64,000 nucleotides of DNA, taken from assembly GCA_030770425.1 (NCBI GenBank), contig JASJFT010000059.1, positions 163,486 through 227,485 of the forward strand, given 5' to 3'. The notes below the pieces were generated by a model that worked only from the letters and a program-made list of their open reading frames with translations, made no database searches and had not been told where the DNA came from. This DNA is from Darksidea phi (Eukaryota > Ascomycota > Dothideomycetes > Pleosporales > Lentitheciaceae). Both the position numbers and the translations under genes were made by a program. This document shows positions 20,541 to 31,296 of the stretch, in pieces; position 1 is the first letter of the stretch, and the number at the start of each line of letters is the position of its first letter.

Positions 20541-22129
20541 AAGCGCTGTATAGTATTAGAAATTCCGGATTTATTTCTTTCTGGGTATGCATTTCTTCCT
20601 TTCGTTGGTTCTAATACTACGCTTTCCGTCCGATCATCTTACTGTTGATAGTGCCCTCATATCTACTAGGTAGCTGCTTGGGAACGCCGAAAGCTTATCC
20701 TTGTAGCTATCCACCTTACTCGGGCGTAGATATTGATAGGAGATTGAGGGTGGAAACAACTACTGTCACATTACTGTGACCAGTCAGTCCTTAGTTCTAA
20801 TGTGAGGGCTTGCTGGTCAGAGATAGCCTCAACTCATTATCTTGCGTTATGCACTTTCATACTTCTTTATAAGACTTTAACTATATAGATAGCTATTAGA
20901 GTAGATAATATTATATAATAAAAGATAACCCCTCCCCCAGGAGCTTGGGCCACTACCCGGCGTGACGTCACGTTGGCTCCTGGGCTGGCTGTGTTTTTCG
21001 TAATTCTAATCACCTCATTGTGTTTCAATGTTTCGACATCTCACGCAACAGACAGTTAAACGCGCCGACAACGCCGAACCCCCCACCAACAACGACAGCA
21101 AGGTAACCTACGCTAGGCCACTTCTCAGTCCTCCACTCACCGGTAGGCAAGCTTTCGCTTTCTTTCGTCGGCACTTTGCGCCCAAGACTAAGTTGTCGAT
21201 GCTGACACGTATCAGCCTCCCCAGCCAGCCCCTACGCCATCGTTCGTATCGTATCCACCATGGACACCAGCTCTATCTTCCACGTCAGGTATTCGCTCCC
21301 TCCATAGCGTGCCAAGAAGGCCGATTCCTCCTTCTACAACGATCCTCCCTATACAAGCTTTTCCTCCAGCCTACGTAGACGGTATAGCTACCTCTAGACG
21401 AAACGCCTATCCTTATTATACAGGGCCTCGGATAGGAATATGATACAGGTAACTACTAATAACTATACGAAAATCCTATTACCGCTCGTTCCCTCGAATA
21501 TGTCCAACGTATAGTTAGTTTTATACTAATAGTTATTATAATCGAGGAGCCCTGTCGACAGTACCTCCTGTTTGTAGCGCCGGGGATACTCCGCCGCGAT
21601 ATTTGAAAGGTTTAGAGCGCTGTACTCGAATAGCCTATTTCGCTCTAGTTCCTTCTACTAAAAGTCCTACCGAAGGACTAGGCGAACGATCGTTGGTGAA
21701 GACATGTAGTTAGTAGGTATTGATGTAAGGAAGCTGGCTAAGGATAAGAGATAGATGTAGTGAGGAAGCTGGCTAAGGATAAGAGATGGATATAGTAAGG
21801 AAGCTGGCTGACGATAAGAGATGGATGTAGTAAGTAGGATACTGGTATCATCGCGGGCAATTTTTATACTGTAGGTAGTGTTGGTGCGCTAACTCCTCGC
21901 TACCGCTGTTGGTCTCCCAACGCTCTGTGGTTCGGCATCACATGTCATTTCTCGTCCAGCGCCTCAATGTTCGAAATATCACCTCGTCGTACTGTGTACA
22001 GCTCTACAGCTCTATTATCGTGTATAAGGTGTGGGTATAGCACCTCTACTGTGTACAAACTCCTACTGTGTTTCGTGCGGACCTTCTGAAGAGACTCCCA
22101 CTATGCAAATCCAAGTCAAATACGTATTT
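20541..22129. other. AT-rich degenerate region, probable decayed repeats
   Basis: Mostly low-complexity sequence rich in TA, CTA and TAG. It resembles a RIP-degraded transposon, and no domain can be read. A sharp GC-richer block with GACGTCACG begins at about 20960 and could be the edge of an old element. The 116-codon open frame at 21028 shows no motif. A short tandem repeat within the region is listed separately. Confidence 0.5.
21725..21829. repeat. 35-bp tandem repeat, three copies
   Basis: Three head-to-tail units begin GTAAGGAAGCTGGCT (the second GTGAGG) and differ from each other at a few positions, mostly by transitions. It lies in the degenerate AT-rich region. Confidence 0.85.
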
Positions 22130-22574
22130 TCAATCACGTATAGAAGGGTTTTTGTCCTTTGAGTGAAACTGAGAAAGAATATCGTTTAAAGAACACTCTG
22201 GTACAGGTGGTGGAGGCAGTAGAACTTGTGCAGTTCTAAGGTCGTTTTTCACTGTATTTTCGAAATCCTGGGCTGTCTTTGTATCAGGTATGGGATATAT
22301 GGTTCTCTTAGTTTCGTTGAGTGAATTGCAGATCATGACGTACAGTTAGACTTACAAGCTCTCTGTTGGTCGGCGGCCATGTTTGATCATTTGGCCTAGA
22401 ATTGTGTACATAGTACTGACCCCTCTTACGTATGCAGATCCATACATCTGCTTGGTATCTGGTACTAATCTCGTTACCTCGACGCATGAAGTTAATACTA
22501 ACTGGACATGTTGGGACCTTCCTGAGTGCATGTTTATCTGAGGGCACAACGCACAACCGGGGCAAAAGCAGCAT
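22130..22574 (-). CDS. Hypothetical protein, possibly spliced or a fragment
   Basis: Two open stretches join cleanly on the minus strand: 22574-22356 and 22306-22130. A GTAAGT donor is followed by an internal CTAAC and an AG acceptor, giving 131 residues. The middle has an ADVWICIRKRGQYYV stretch and the tail a proline run followed by ECSLNDILSQF. No family is recognised. The gene directly abuts the truncated end of the LINE at about 22640, so it may be the remnant of a gene broken by the insertion. The model rests only on splice-site fit. Confidence 0.25.
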
Positions 22575-22639
22575 TTAAATACTCGTTACTGCGCACGGGC
22601 CCACAAAATTCCCCTCTAGCTCCTGCGGTATTTCGGTGA

Positions 22640-25590
22640 TGGCTGAAAAGTCATCCTTTACGTTATGGTAACTGACGGGATGGGTGAACAAGGCGCTCGA
22701 GGCGCAATGCGCGAGAGCTCGGCCGTCGCCGTACATGAAGCGATGGTGGAGTGAAGACCTCACGGCGCTGCGGAAGTCGTACACGTACTGGAGGAACCGG
22801 GCGTGCGCGATGCGGCGGCAGGGACGAGTGGACGAAGAGCTGCGGTGCACGGCTATGCGGGCGAAGAGGCTCTTCTATCGGACGATTCGGCGACACCGGA
22901 AGCTACACTGGGAAGAGTTCCTGGACAACAGCGACAACACATGGAAGGCAGCTAAGTATCTGGACACGAAGGCGACAGCCTCGTTTGCGCGGGTGCCTCC
23001 GATTAAGAAGGCGGGAACAGAAGACGAATTCGCTACGGAGAATCAGGACATCGTAGACGAGCTGTTGCGGGCGTTCTTCCCGCCCCCGCCGGCGTGCGAG
23101 CCGGAAGACGCCGCGAGCGGATACAGCCAGCTGCCGTGGGTACCGATCGCGAAGGAGGAAGTTAAGAATGCGGTGTTTAGGGCGAGTCTAGACAAGGCGC
23201 CGGGAAGGGATAGCCTCCTAGCGCGGGTATGGAGAGAACTCTGGCCCGTATTAGGCGATGAAATCACGTAGCTCTTCGTTAGGTCGCTCGAGACGGGAAA
23301 AGTATCGTAGGAATAGAAGATTGTAAAGATCGTACCGCTATAGAAGCCGAAGAAGGGGGACTATACGGTCGCGAATAACTACCGGCCTATCTCGCTTCTC
23401 CCGACGCTGGGCAAGGCGCTCGAGTCGCTAGTAGCCGAGAGGATCGGGTATCTAGTAGAGGAGTACGGCTTACTACTAAAGACGTACTTTAGTACAAGAA
23501 AGTAGCGGTCGATAATATATGTACTCTCGTATCTCTACGAGGACGTATTTAAGGCGTAGCGCGGGAAGAAGACGCTATTGCTAGTATCGTTCGACGTTAA
23601 GGGAGTGTATAACAACGTAGCTACCGAGCCGGAGATTAGGAGACTACGATAACGACAGATCCTAGAGGTTATCGTTCGGTAGGTATAGGACTTTTGTACC
23701 GACCGGCGAGTATATATCCTAGTTAATAACTATACGTCTGATGTATAGACGCTCCCGTAGGCTAGCCTTCCGTAAGGGTCGGCGCTCGCCCTGATTCTCT
23801 TCCTCTTCTTTAACGCGGACTTAGTCTAGAGCGCGCCTAAGAATAGCAGCTCGATGGCCTTTGTCGACGACTACTCGGCATGGGTGATGGGCCCGTCGGC
23901 GGAGGGAAACACGCGTATTCTTCAGAACGAGGTGGTGCCGTTGCTGGAGAAGTGGGAGCGTACTAGTGGAGCCGTATTCGACGTAAAGAAGACGTCCTTT
24001 ATCCACCTCACTAGGTACAAAGGCGCGGCCAGGGAAAGCACAACGGCGCTACGATTTAAAGAGAAGGAGATCCTGCTAATAAACGAGGTCAAAATCCTAG
24101 GCGTGACGCTCGATAAGGAGCTCCGGTTTAAGACGTACTTGGCGAACAAGGCGGGCAAAGCAACGAAGGTGACGCTGGCGCTGCGCCGACTGAAAGGACT
24201 CCGGCCTAAGATAGTCAAGTAGCTGGCGAAGAGCGCGGTGCTGCCGGTAGCGGACTATGCGTCGCCCGTGTGGTACCCTATCGCGACGCACGAGATGAAG
24301 CAGCTCCTTATGCAGGCGCAGAGGATCACGGCGCAAGCGGTCATCAGGGTATTCCGCACAGTCGCGGGCGCGATCGCGGAGGTGGAAGCGGGTCTAATCC
24401 CCATGGAGTAGAGACTGCGCAACCAGACGATCGCGTTCTGGGTGTCGCTCCACAAGCTTGGCCAGGCGTATCCGTACTGGATGCTTAAACGACAGCGGCT
24501 GTGTACGAAGCATCGGTCGCCGCTGATACGGACGGCAGAGATGTGCGAGGAGGTCCGAATGGACGACGTGATGGAGGTCAAGCCGTATGCGTGCCCGCCG
24601 TGGGTAGGCAGGCCCGAGGTGGTAATCTGCGAGGGCGAAGAACAGGCGCGAGACATCATTGACGACTACAAGCCAGGCCAGGTGGACATGTTCGTGGACG
24701 CATTAGTGCGGAATGGACGAGCGGGAATTGGGATATACGCGACGTCGTCTAGGGCATACATCTCCAGGACGGTGGCCAGCTTAGAGTAGGCGGACGCGCA
24801 TCTTACGGAGCTGTTAGCGATCAGCGAGGCGGCCAACTGGCCGTGGGATCCTTCGTGTACCGTAAGGGACCAAGCAGGGTGTCCGGTGCCAGCGTCCCGC
24901 TTACGAATCTTCTCGGATGCGCAGTCGGCGCTGCTGTCGGTACAGAGCTTGGAGGGCAAGTACGTGCTAGGAGGTGGTGGGCAAGATCGTCAAGAAGCTC
25001 CGCATGAGCAACGTTACGCTGTACTGGGTGCCCAGCCACTCGGGGATCAAAGGTAACGAAAAGGCCAACCGGCTCGCTAAAAACGCAACGAGAAGCGAGA
25101 GCGAGAAAGGGCAGTAGCGAGAAGGACGCCCGTGGTATCTAGTAAAACAAGCGCTGAAGAAGGCCAAGGTCACAATAGGACCGCCTCTGGCCGGACGAGC
25201 TGATGTGGGCAAGCACACGAGGAAGATTGACGCGGCGCTGCACCTGGGCAAGGCGGTAGCTCTGTACCAGCAACTGAACAGCGGCGAGGCGGCGATCCTT
25301 GCGCAGCTCCGGACGGGCATGACGAGTCTTAACACATATCTCTACAAGATTAAGGCAGCAGAGACAGCGGAGTGCGAGTGCGGGCTGGTCGAATCCATCC
25401 CGCACTTTCTCTTTTGCTGTAAGAAGTGGGAAGAGCAGAGACGGCAGCTACGGCAGCAGCACGGCGAGCGATTCGGGGACCTCTCGTACGCGCTTGGAGG
25501 GTATTCGAGGCGGACAGAAGGAGGCGAGAGCATCGACGGACCGATAGCGCTATGCACAGCCACTGCTGCTCCACAATCGTTAATCTAACC
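22640..25590 (+). mobile_element. 5'-truncated LINE (non-LTR retrotransposon), RIP-mutated
   Basis: Coding remnant of a non-LTR retrotransposon with reverse transcriptase and RNase H. It begins just before the RT (SPYMKRWWSEDL), so the upstream endonuclease is missing, as in typical 5' truncation. Readable RT parts are KAPGRDSL, NNYRPISLLP, FDVKGVYNNV and the catalytic AFVDDYS at about 23860. RNase H parts are VDMFVDALVRNG, LLAISEAANW, IFSDAQSALL and WVPSHSGIKGNEKAN. A C-terminal CECGLVESIPHFLFCC zinc-knuckle-like motif is also present. In one frame from 23269 to 25120 there are at least 17 stops, TAG or TAA and no TGA, mainly at former Gln/Trp codons. A frameshift lies near 24960. The 5' edge and the 3' edge near 25590 are approximate, and no target-site duplication was established. 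Confidence 0.88.
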
Positions 25591-25704
25591 TTGGGGCCAA
25601 CTTCATGCAGTAGATGGATGCCTAGTGTGGCACAGCAACTTGCATGTCTATTAAGCAGGATCGCATTCTGCGCTCCACTTTCATTCCTGAATTACGTTTA
25701 CACG

Positions 25705-27903
25705 ATGTCAATTATCGACGGCAACGATTTCGTGACGACCGTTACTCTTCGAATCAACTTCAAAGACCTCACCTTTAAAGACTCATTCAAGCGAGAGCGA
25801 ACTACTTCACGACCTTTTAAGCCACGATGCAGTTGCTCAAGACTGCGCGACATTCACCCCTATCATAGCGTAAGAGACATCGCACAGGGGTTGAAGCCGT
25901 CGGATACGGTCACTGCTCGCTTTGTGATGAGCACCCCGAAGAATATAAAACAAGCAGAAAGGCTCTGTGAACGAGATGCGGATCTGAGATTTGAACACCC
26001 GAAGGAATTCAGGTTCTGGATCCTTAGTTTAGCACTCCTACTTTCCGAGCTTTGTCAAAGCGACCACTCTTCCAAGGCCCACGAAAAACCTCCAGTCTAT
26101 GGTCTTCGACCATTCAAAGAAGGGGGCGTCTCAAGAAAGAATGTGTGCGAAGAAATCAGACAGCTCTTAATGAGCCCGTTGAATTCAAGCGAGAAGAAAG
26201 AGCATGGTATGGGCTACGTGTACATCTTGCGATCTCAATTTGGTGCTAGCACTATCGGAGAATTGAAGATCGGTTTCTCCAAGTATCACCCAGAACATCG
26301 GGCGCACGAGATAGCATCATGTTACGCACTACCGGAAGTGATCGGCCACACCCCCTACTTACCGCACGCTAAGAGGCTTGAATCGATCATTCACGTGGAG
26401 CTTCAAGAGATTAGAAAGATCCATACTTGTAGAAGGTGCAAGGGAAACCACCAGGAATGGTTCACTATATTACATCGTGATTCAAGAGAGATTGTGACGA
26501 GGTGGAGCAGATGGATCCTTCAACAGCCCTACGTGAATGGTGAATTAAATGAGGAGTGGAAGAATTATCTGGCGACTAAAGATTTTGGGTCCGTCGACGA
26601 CAACACTTCGTTGGCAAACCTCTGGCAATCCATCATTGACGAATTTCCTCGAAAGAGTCTTCCTGGCACCGAGTCAAAGCGTATCGCGGACTATCTCAAT
26701 CAATGTCATTGGGATAACATGTGTACTAGGATGGGTGTAGATGATCTCGAGAATATTGGTTGTGATAAGTGCAAGGAACCTGCATCGAAGCTGAGAGAGT
26801 TCAAGAAATATCCCTTTGCCACCTCTGGGGATGGAATAGGCAACGTTACCCAACGCCTCAGCCATCTAGGGCTTTGGAAGGAAGAGGGTCGTGGGCGTGG
26901 CTCATGCGACTGCTACAAGAATTCCGATCTCGACTCTGAGCCTCTGCCTCAAAATACAGGTCAGAAGATCTCTCCAGATCAGCCAATCGGGACTTGGATG
27001 GACAGAAGCACCAGACTCGGTCGCATGTTCCACCCGGCCACACCCGCTAGCTACGTCATGTCGTCCAATCGCTCATTTGGCCCACTGAGCGAGCTGATTC
27101 AGATCCAAAGAGAAGACGAAAAATTGGCAGAGGAAGAGCTTCTGAACTATCTTTCTTCTATAGAAAGTGTCAAGACTGGTGCGCGCTCAGTCAGCGATGC
27201 CCAACTAGGAATAACCGAATCCCCTCTGGGTGACGCTACTTTACTGCCGGTCCTCGCTCTCAAAGATCTCAAATCCGCCCATGAAATGGTGGTCAATTGG
27301 GTTGGATACACCCCGACACACTCCGGTTTCCAATTTTTGCAAGAGGCGTACAGGGAAGGGAAGTGGTTTGGACGAAAACCACAATTCAAGCTGCCGAAAG
27401 CTTATCGAGCGGCTGGGGTAGACTCTATTCCGATGCCTGATCGCAGCGGCGGAGTGTATTCGGACAAAGTTAGGCAGGATGCATCAGAGAGCATTGGGTC
27501 GTCGATTCCCAGTGATAAGCGAAACCGACAGGAGCCGGATCAAACCTTCTCTCTGAGCCGGGGATCAGAATATGGCGAAGACACGTTTACCTTCTCTCGG
27601 ACGATGGACGATAAATTCAAGCACGAACTACAACAGTTGGAACAGATATGCAAGGTTCCTCTTGGACGTGCAATGGTCGAGCGAGAGACTATTAGGTCTT
27701 TCCGTCATTATGGCCTTGACGCCTGCTTTAGTTTACCCGATATTGGTGAGGAAAGCGATACAGATGAAGAAGTGAGTAGCTCTAGTCGGTCATGTAACTC
27801 TACTCCTCCTCCCATTACACCAGCGAAAAGAGTAGCAAAATCGAGTCCTCATGAGCTTAAAATCACCCAGAAGAAGGCGAAACGATGGTTGGATTCCTTG
27901 TAA
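25705..27903 (+). CDS. GIY-YIG (T5orf172/Mug113-like) domain protein
   Basis: From the ATG at 25705 the protein is 732 residues. The open frame runs further upstream to 25426, but that stretch is an alternative reading of the LINE and is rejected. A GIY-YIG-type nuclease fold is suggested at about residues 170-260: GYVYIL, then ELKIGFS, EHRAHEI, and ESIIHVELQEIR with a CRRCKGNHQEWF segment. This matches the Mug113/T5orf172 (DUF1766-like) branch common in fungi. The domain is known from bacterial, phage and fungal proteins; its fungal role is unclear. The remaining C-terminal 450 residues are polar and low in recognisable domains, with an acidic stretch EESDTDEE and a basic end (PHELKITQKKAKR). 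The real N-terminus may have been altered by the adjacent LINE insertion. Confidence 0.7.
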   Translation: MSIIDGNDFVTTVTLRINFKDLTFKDSFKRERTTSRPFKPRCSCSRLRDIHPYHSVRDIAQGLKPSDTVTARFVMSTPKNIKQAERLCERDADLRFEHPKEFRFWILSLALLLSELCQSDHSSKAHEKPPVYGLRPFKEGGVSRKNVCEEIRQLLMSPLNSSEKKEHGMGYVYILRSQFGASTIGELKIGFSKYHPEHRAHEIASCYALPEVIGHTPYLPHAKRLESIIHVELQEIRKIHTCRRCKGNHQEWFTILHRDSREIVTRWSRWILQQPYVNGELNEEWKNYLATKDFGSVDDNTSLANLWQSIIDEFPRKSLPGTESKRIADYLNQCHWDNMCTRMGVDDLENIGCDKCKEPASKLREFKKYPFATSGDGIGNVTQRLSHLGLWKEEGRGRGSCDCYKNSDLDSEPLPQNTGQKISPDQPIGTWMDRSTRLGRMFHPATPASYVMSSNRSFGPLSELIQIQREDEKLAEEELLNYLSSIESVKTGARSVSDAQLGITESPLGDATLLPVLALKDLKSAHEMVVNWVGYTPTHSGFQFLQEAYREGKWFGRKPQFKLPKAYRAAGVDSIPMPDRSGGVYSDKVRQDASESIGSSIPSDKRNRQEPDQTFSLSRGSEYGEDTFTFSRTMDDKFKHELQQLEQICKVPLGRAMVERETIRSFRHYGLDACFSLPDIGEESDTDEEVSSSSRSCNSTPPPITPAKRVAKSSPHELKITQKKAKRWLDSL

Positions 27904-29220
27904 CTTTCTACTTCGACGTGTTTCCCTAGTCCTATATGGTCGTCACTAGCTTACGCTTGCTAGTGTGTCTAGATACTGTACCCCCAGCTCACACTCTTTC
28001 TTTTCTAGTACTTATTGAATAAGCGTCTCTATAGTCTAGTACTTCCCTCAATTCTGTAGTGACCCATAAATGCATCCAGATAGCTAATCTATTAGGTTAG
28101 GGTTTATTGAACCCTGTTTTCTATTACCTAATATTAGAGTTGCTATATACGAATCTAACCAATTCGAGTTCGATCGATTCTCTCCCCCTTATCTAGCTCT
28201 CTCCCATCGTGGGATACGTTCTTAGGTCATGCTGATGCTGAAGCCGACTCTGCCACTCTTAAGAATGCCGAGCTTCTGCGCGATTTCCTCCAAATCCAGC
28301 TCAGTGACGCTTTTCGTCGGGGCGAACAGGTAGTGAACCGGTCATATCTCAGATAGTGATTTACTGGACGTTTTCTATCCTGGCAACATTGCATTTCGTT
28401 GGCGGGGCGTTCTTCAAGAAGTTACCATAGTAACTCTATGTCTGGTGACTTTTGGCTTCTTTTTTGGAGATTTTCCGTCGCCGCTTTTGGAGCTGGATTA
28501 TAATACACTTTGGATAGGTTGATCTGATTCTTCAATGGTATGCGCAATCTCAAGTGATGAGATGATAGGGTATAAGAAAACTTCGTATAGAGCATCTTGA
28601 TAGCTTCAATGGGCATGGGGTAGGCAAACGTAACTTTGCGATATCAATCGTTCCTTGACATGCTGGGGTGTGCACAAAACGCTCTTTCTCCTCTTGTCAT
28701 GTCTCTGGTGAGACTGCCTCTTGCCGCTACATTCGCCATTGTATTTTTAACCCAGCTACAATCTCGTATTGACTCCATTTGCATCCTGGTCAAGCTCTAA
28801 CGAGCTTCTGCTGCTTTGCTGAATGACTACCTACCGTGTGGAAGAGGCACGTGACTTGACATCGGTATTTGCGCAGTTATTCTAATTTCGACATGATGCA
28901 GCAAAATGCAATATGGGTGTTGGTGAAATTGAGATCCAAAATGTATGAGATAGAAGGGTACAATCTCACTTCATCGCTAAACAAGATGGCCTCGCTCTAG
29001 CGGCTCGTGGTGAGAACAACAGGCTCCAACGGAGGACGAGCCCTACCCACTACGTCTACTTCCGATATTACGGGTTCAAATCTAGTGGAGAAAATCTTTT
29101 AAATAGCAGATTTCGGAGTGTCTAATATGCATTCATTTTGAAAAGTAGATTTTATGAGGCCGTTGCCTGTTTTAAGAGATGAAAAAGAATCGCGACATAA
29201 ATACCGTCATACGGTGCATA
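27904..29220. other. AT-rich intergenic region, no gene recognised
   Basis: About 1.3 kb, TA-rich in places (28020-28180), with no supported gene. It carries one copy of a degenerate repeat (28421-28477). The short minus-strand open frame overlapping that repeat has no motif. The TGGTTCAAAT-like word near 29070 has no tRNA fold around it. Confidence 0.5.
28421..28477. repeat. Degenerate dispersed repeat, copy 1
   Basis: 57 bases align without gaps to 31869-31925. Roughly three quarters of positions are identical by eye, and most differences are transitions. Both copies include a common AACTCTAT core and GACTTTTG. It could be a relic of a transposon end. Confidence 0.6.
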
Positions 29221-31296
29221 TCAGCAGAAGGTGAAAAATTGCTGCTCGCACTCGCCATCTTCAATAAGACGAAGCGCGTCCCCATCCATCATCCCTTCTA
29301 CATAGGCCTCGCCAACGATCTGGAAATGTTCAGCACTGCGGCGGATAACGAGAGGGGTGCTACAACCAAAGACGATAGCGATCAGGTCGCCCACTCTAGC
29401 TTGGTTCTCGTCTGTATTATCGTACGCATCATCGGGAGCCCAACCGAAGCGGCCATTCTTGGTGAGCATAAATCGCCGCTCCATTACCATCCTCTCGACC
29501 CCGCGGAAGACGTCTATGAAAATGGACTCTTCGGCAGTCTCGGGTATGGTATCCGTAAAATAGCTCGACAATGCTCTTTCGCCAAGCATGAAGCCATTGT
29601 GAGCCTGCCGCCACCCCTCCCACTTGAAGTAGTAACCTCCTCGATTTGCTAGCCAGGTCCAGCCTCTCCGTATGAACTGCGGGCGTGCAGCTCGGAAGGT
29701 GGATGGAAGGTTCATGAGAGCCGAGTGACAGTCTTGAGCTCTCTCTCCTTTGGCAATTCTGCCACCGATTAGCGCTCTGTATAGCGCTCTGGCGGTCGCA
29801 TACTCATCCCCATAAGAGGTTCTCCAGGTAAGACTCTGAACTATACTTTCCTTGGTCCAATGAAAAACTCCACGTTCTCTAGCACCCAGTCCAGCGATTT
29901 CGTCGAATATAAAACCGTCACATCGCAACAGACAACAATCATTCAAGAAGGAAATGGAGGCGGATCTCCCACCATGAGCGTTGTAGATCGTGTCGGGCCT
30001 TGGCTCCGGATCTAACGGATTCCATAAAGGCCCTGTCGGATTCGTCTCTGGACGTGACCACCGCATACGTCCTTTCCATGTCCAGTCAGCTGCCCATGAC
30101 GGTGCCCCATGTTGTCCCCACGGATTAGCTTGACGTAAGGGCTCGAGGTTATTGTAGTGTGTGATAAAGGCTTTCGTAACTGTCGTGAATAGTTTAGATA
30201 TATCGAGGCTGTAAGCCCGAGCCACTTCATTCGCAATTTCCGGTTCCATCATTCCGATCAGCGCAAACACTTTGTCGCGAACGTCTCGACAGTTGGCTGA
30301 GTTTGCTATTTCCAGCAAACGACGGAAGCCCAATCGTTCCCCACCCTCATCCTCATAACGACTCAGCTGACGAAGATCTTTATGGACTAGATGAAGACTT
30401 CGTGTTCGCCACACTACGTCAGTACTTATGCCGCGTTGGTGCACCTTCGCAAGCATGCGGTCTTTGACGTCCCAGTTGTGTCCATGATATAGGACCGCAA
30501 TTGCTGCACAGAACGTGTTCCAGTCGAGAAGATGATCCCCACAGCGTAGAACCGTAAACGAAGCGCCCATGACAACTTCTTGTACGATCCAGAGTCGTCT
30601 CCAGTACCGGTTTTTCATCATCTCGTGTAGCATATAGAAACAGTTCGCATTGAGCATGCCCCAGTTTTGGTTAAACAGTCGACCGAGATCTTGCTGGCGA
30701 TGGTCCAATGAAGCGAGAAGGCGAAGGAAGATAAAGGCATCAGGGATCGGCGTCCATTCCACACTCTCTCCGAGCCAAGCAATAACCGTCCAAGCCCCAT
30801 TGTATATCTCTCTCATCTTCCGCACCTGGCTTGCCCGCTCGCTCTCATCATTCTGGTTAATGCAAACGGCATCAATCCAAATTTTGTAATTGGCTCGGAA
30901 CTCATTATTTGCCGCTAGTCTGCGTAGAATTTCTTCCAAATTCTTGGTAACTAGCATGGCAGTTCCGTTCACCACGACCTGTCTCGGCTCTCGGTCATTT
31001 CCCCAAACGTACGACAGCGCGGCAAAGTCCCCCCATTTGAAGCGATAGGCATCCGAAGAAGGCGCGTAGTTCCCTCCCCTACCAAACTCCCCGGGCGGAT
31101 GATTAGGATGCGGAGGATGTAACCGAACCCATTCAGTCAATGCCCGTCGTGCCGTCTTCTCATTATGGTCAGATGACCTAAGAAAAGATGAATACTCTTC
31201 CGTATGATGCCTTAGAGAAGCTTTCTCGAGAGTGCAGTGCACGGGAGCGCCATGTCGGAGTGGTTCAAGCGTTAAAAGTCGAATCTCATCGTTCAC
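29221..31296 (-). CDS. HET-domain protein (canonical)
   Basis: Single-exon 691-residue protein with a standard heterokaryon-incompatibility domain. It opens with IRLLTLEP and reads FAALSYVWG (residues 91-99), then the LVTKNLEEIL helix, KIWIDAVCINQND (138-150), MREIYNGA and VIAWLGES (171-178). These are the three classic HET blocks in the right order. A second region after the HET domain includes NRYWRRLWIVQEV and RDKVFALIGM, typical of the fungal HET family. The C-terminus ends with a GDLIAIVFGC and VGEAYVEGMMDGD pattern, the usual end of these proteins. HET proteins act in vegetative incompatibility; the specific partner is unknown. It is clearly a different subfamily from the three proteins at 8-16 kb. 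Confidence 0.93.
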   Translation of the reverse strand: MNDEIRLLTLEPLRHGAPVHCTLEKASLRHHTEEYSSFLRSSDHNEKTARRALTEWVRLHPPHPNHPPGEFGRGGNYAPSSDAYRFKWGDFAALSYVWGNDREPRQVVVNGTAMLVTKNLEEILRRLAANNEFRANYKIWIDAVCINQNDESERASQVRKMREIYNGAWTVIAWLGESVEWTPIPDAFIFLRLLASLDHRQQDLGRLFNQNWGMLNANCFYMLHEMMKNRYWRRLWIVQEVVMGASFTVLRCGDHLLDWNTFCAAIAVLYHGHNWDVKDRMLAKVHQRGISTDVVWRTRSLHLVHKDLRQLSRYEDEGGERLGFRRLLEIANSANCRDVRDKVFALIGMMEPEIANEVARAYSLDISKLFTTVTKAFITHYNNLEPLRQANPWGQHGAPSWAADWTWKGRMRWSRPETNPTGPLWNPLDPEPRPDTIYNAHGGRSASISFLNDCCLLRCDGFIFDEIAGLGARERGVFHWTKESIVQSLTWRTSYGDEYATARALYRALIGGRIAKGERAQDCHSALMNLPSTFRAARPQFIRRGWTWLANRGGYYFKWEGWRQAHNGFMLGERALSSYFTDTIPETAEESIFIDVFRGVERMVMERRFMLTKNGRFGWAPDDAYDNTDENQARVGDLIAIVFGCSTPLVIRRSAEHFQIVGEAYVEGMMDGDALRLIEDGECEQQFFTFC

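Noticed and set aside
21725..21829. CRISPR-like array
   Set aside because: The 35-base units are contiguous with no spacers, so this is a plain tandem repeat. The genome is also eukaryotic.
22663..23267. Minus-strand frames opposite the LINE reverse transcriptase
   Set aside because: They are shadows of the GC-rich RT coding sequence on the other strand.
25426..25704. N-terminal 93 codons of the 825-codon frame
   Set aside because: They overlap the LINE zinc-knuckle end in a different frame and have no domain of their own.
28980..29110. tRNA-like T-loop word GGGTTCAAATC
   Set aside because: No acceptor stem, anticodon arm or D arm can be paired around it.
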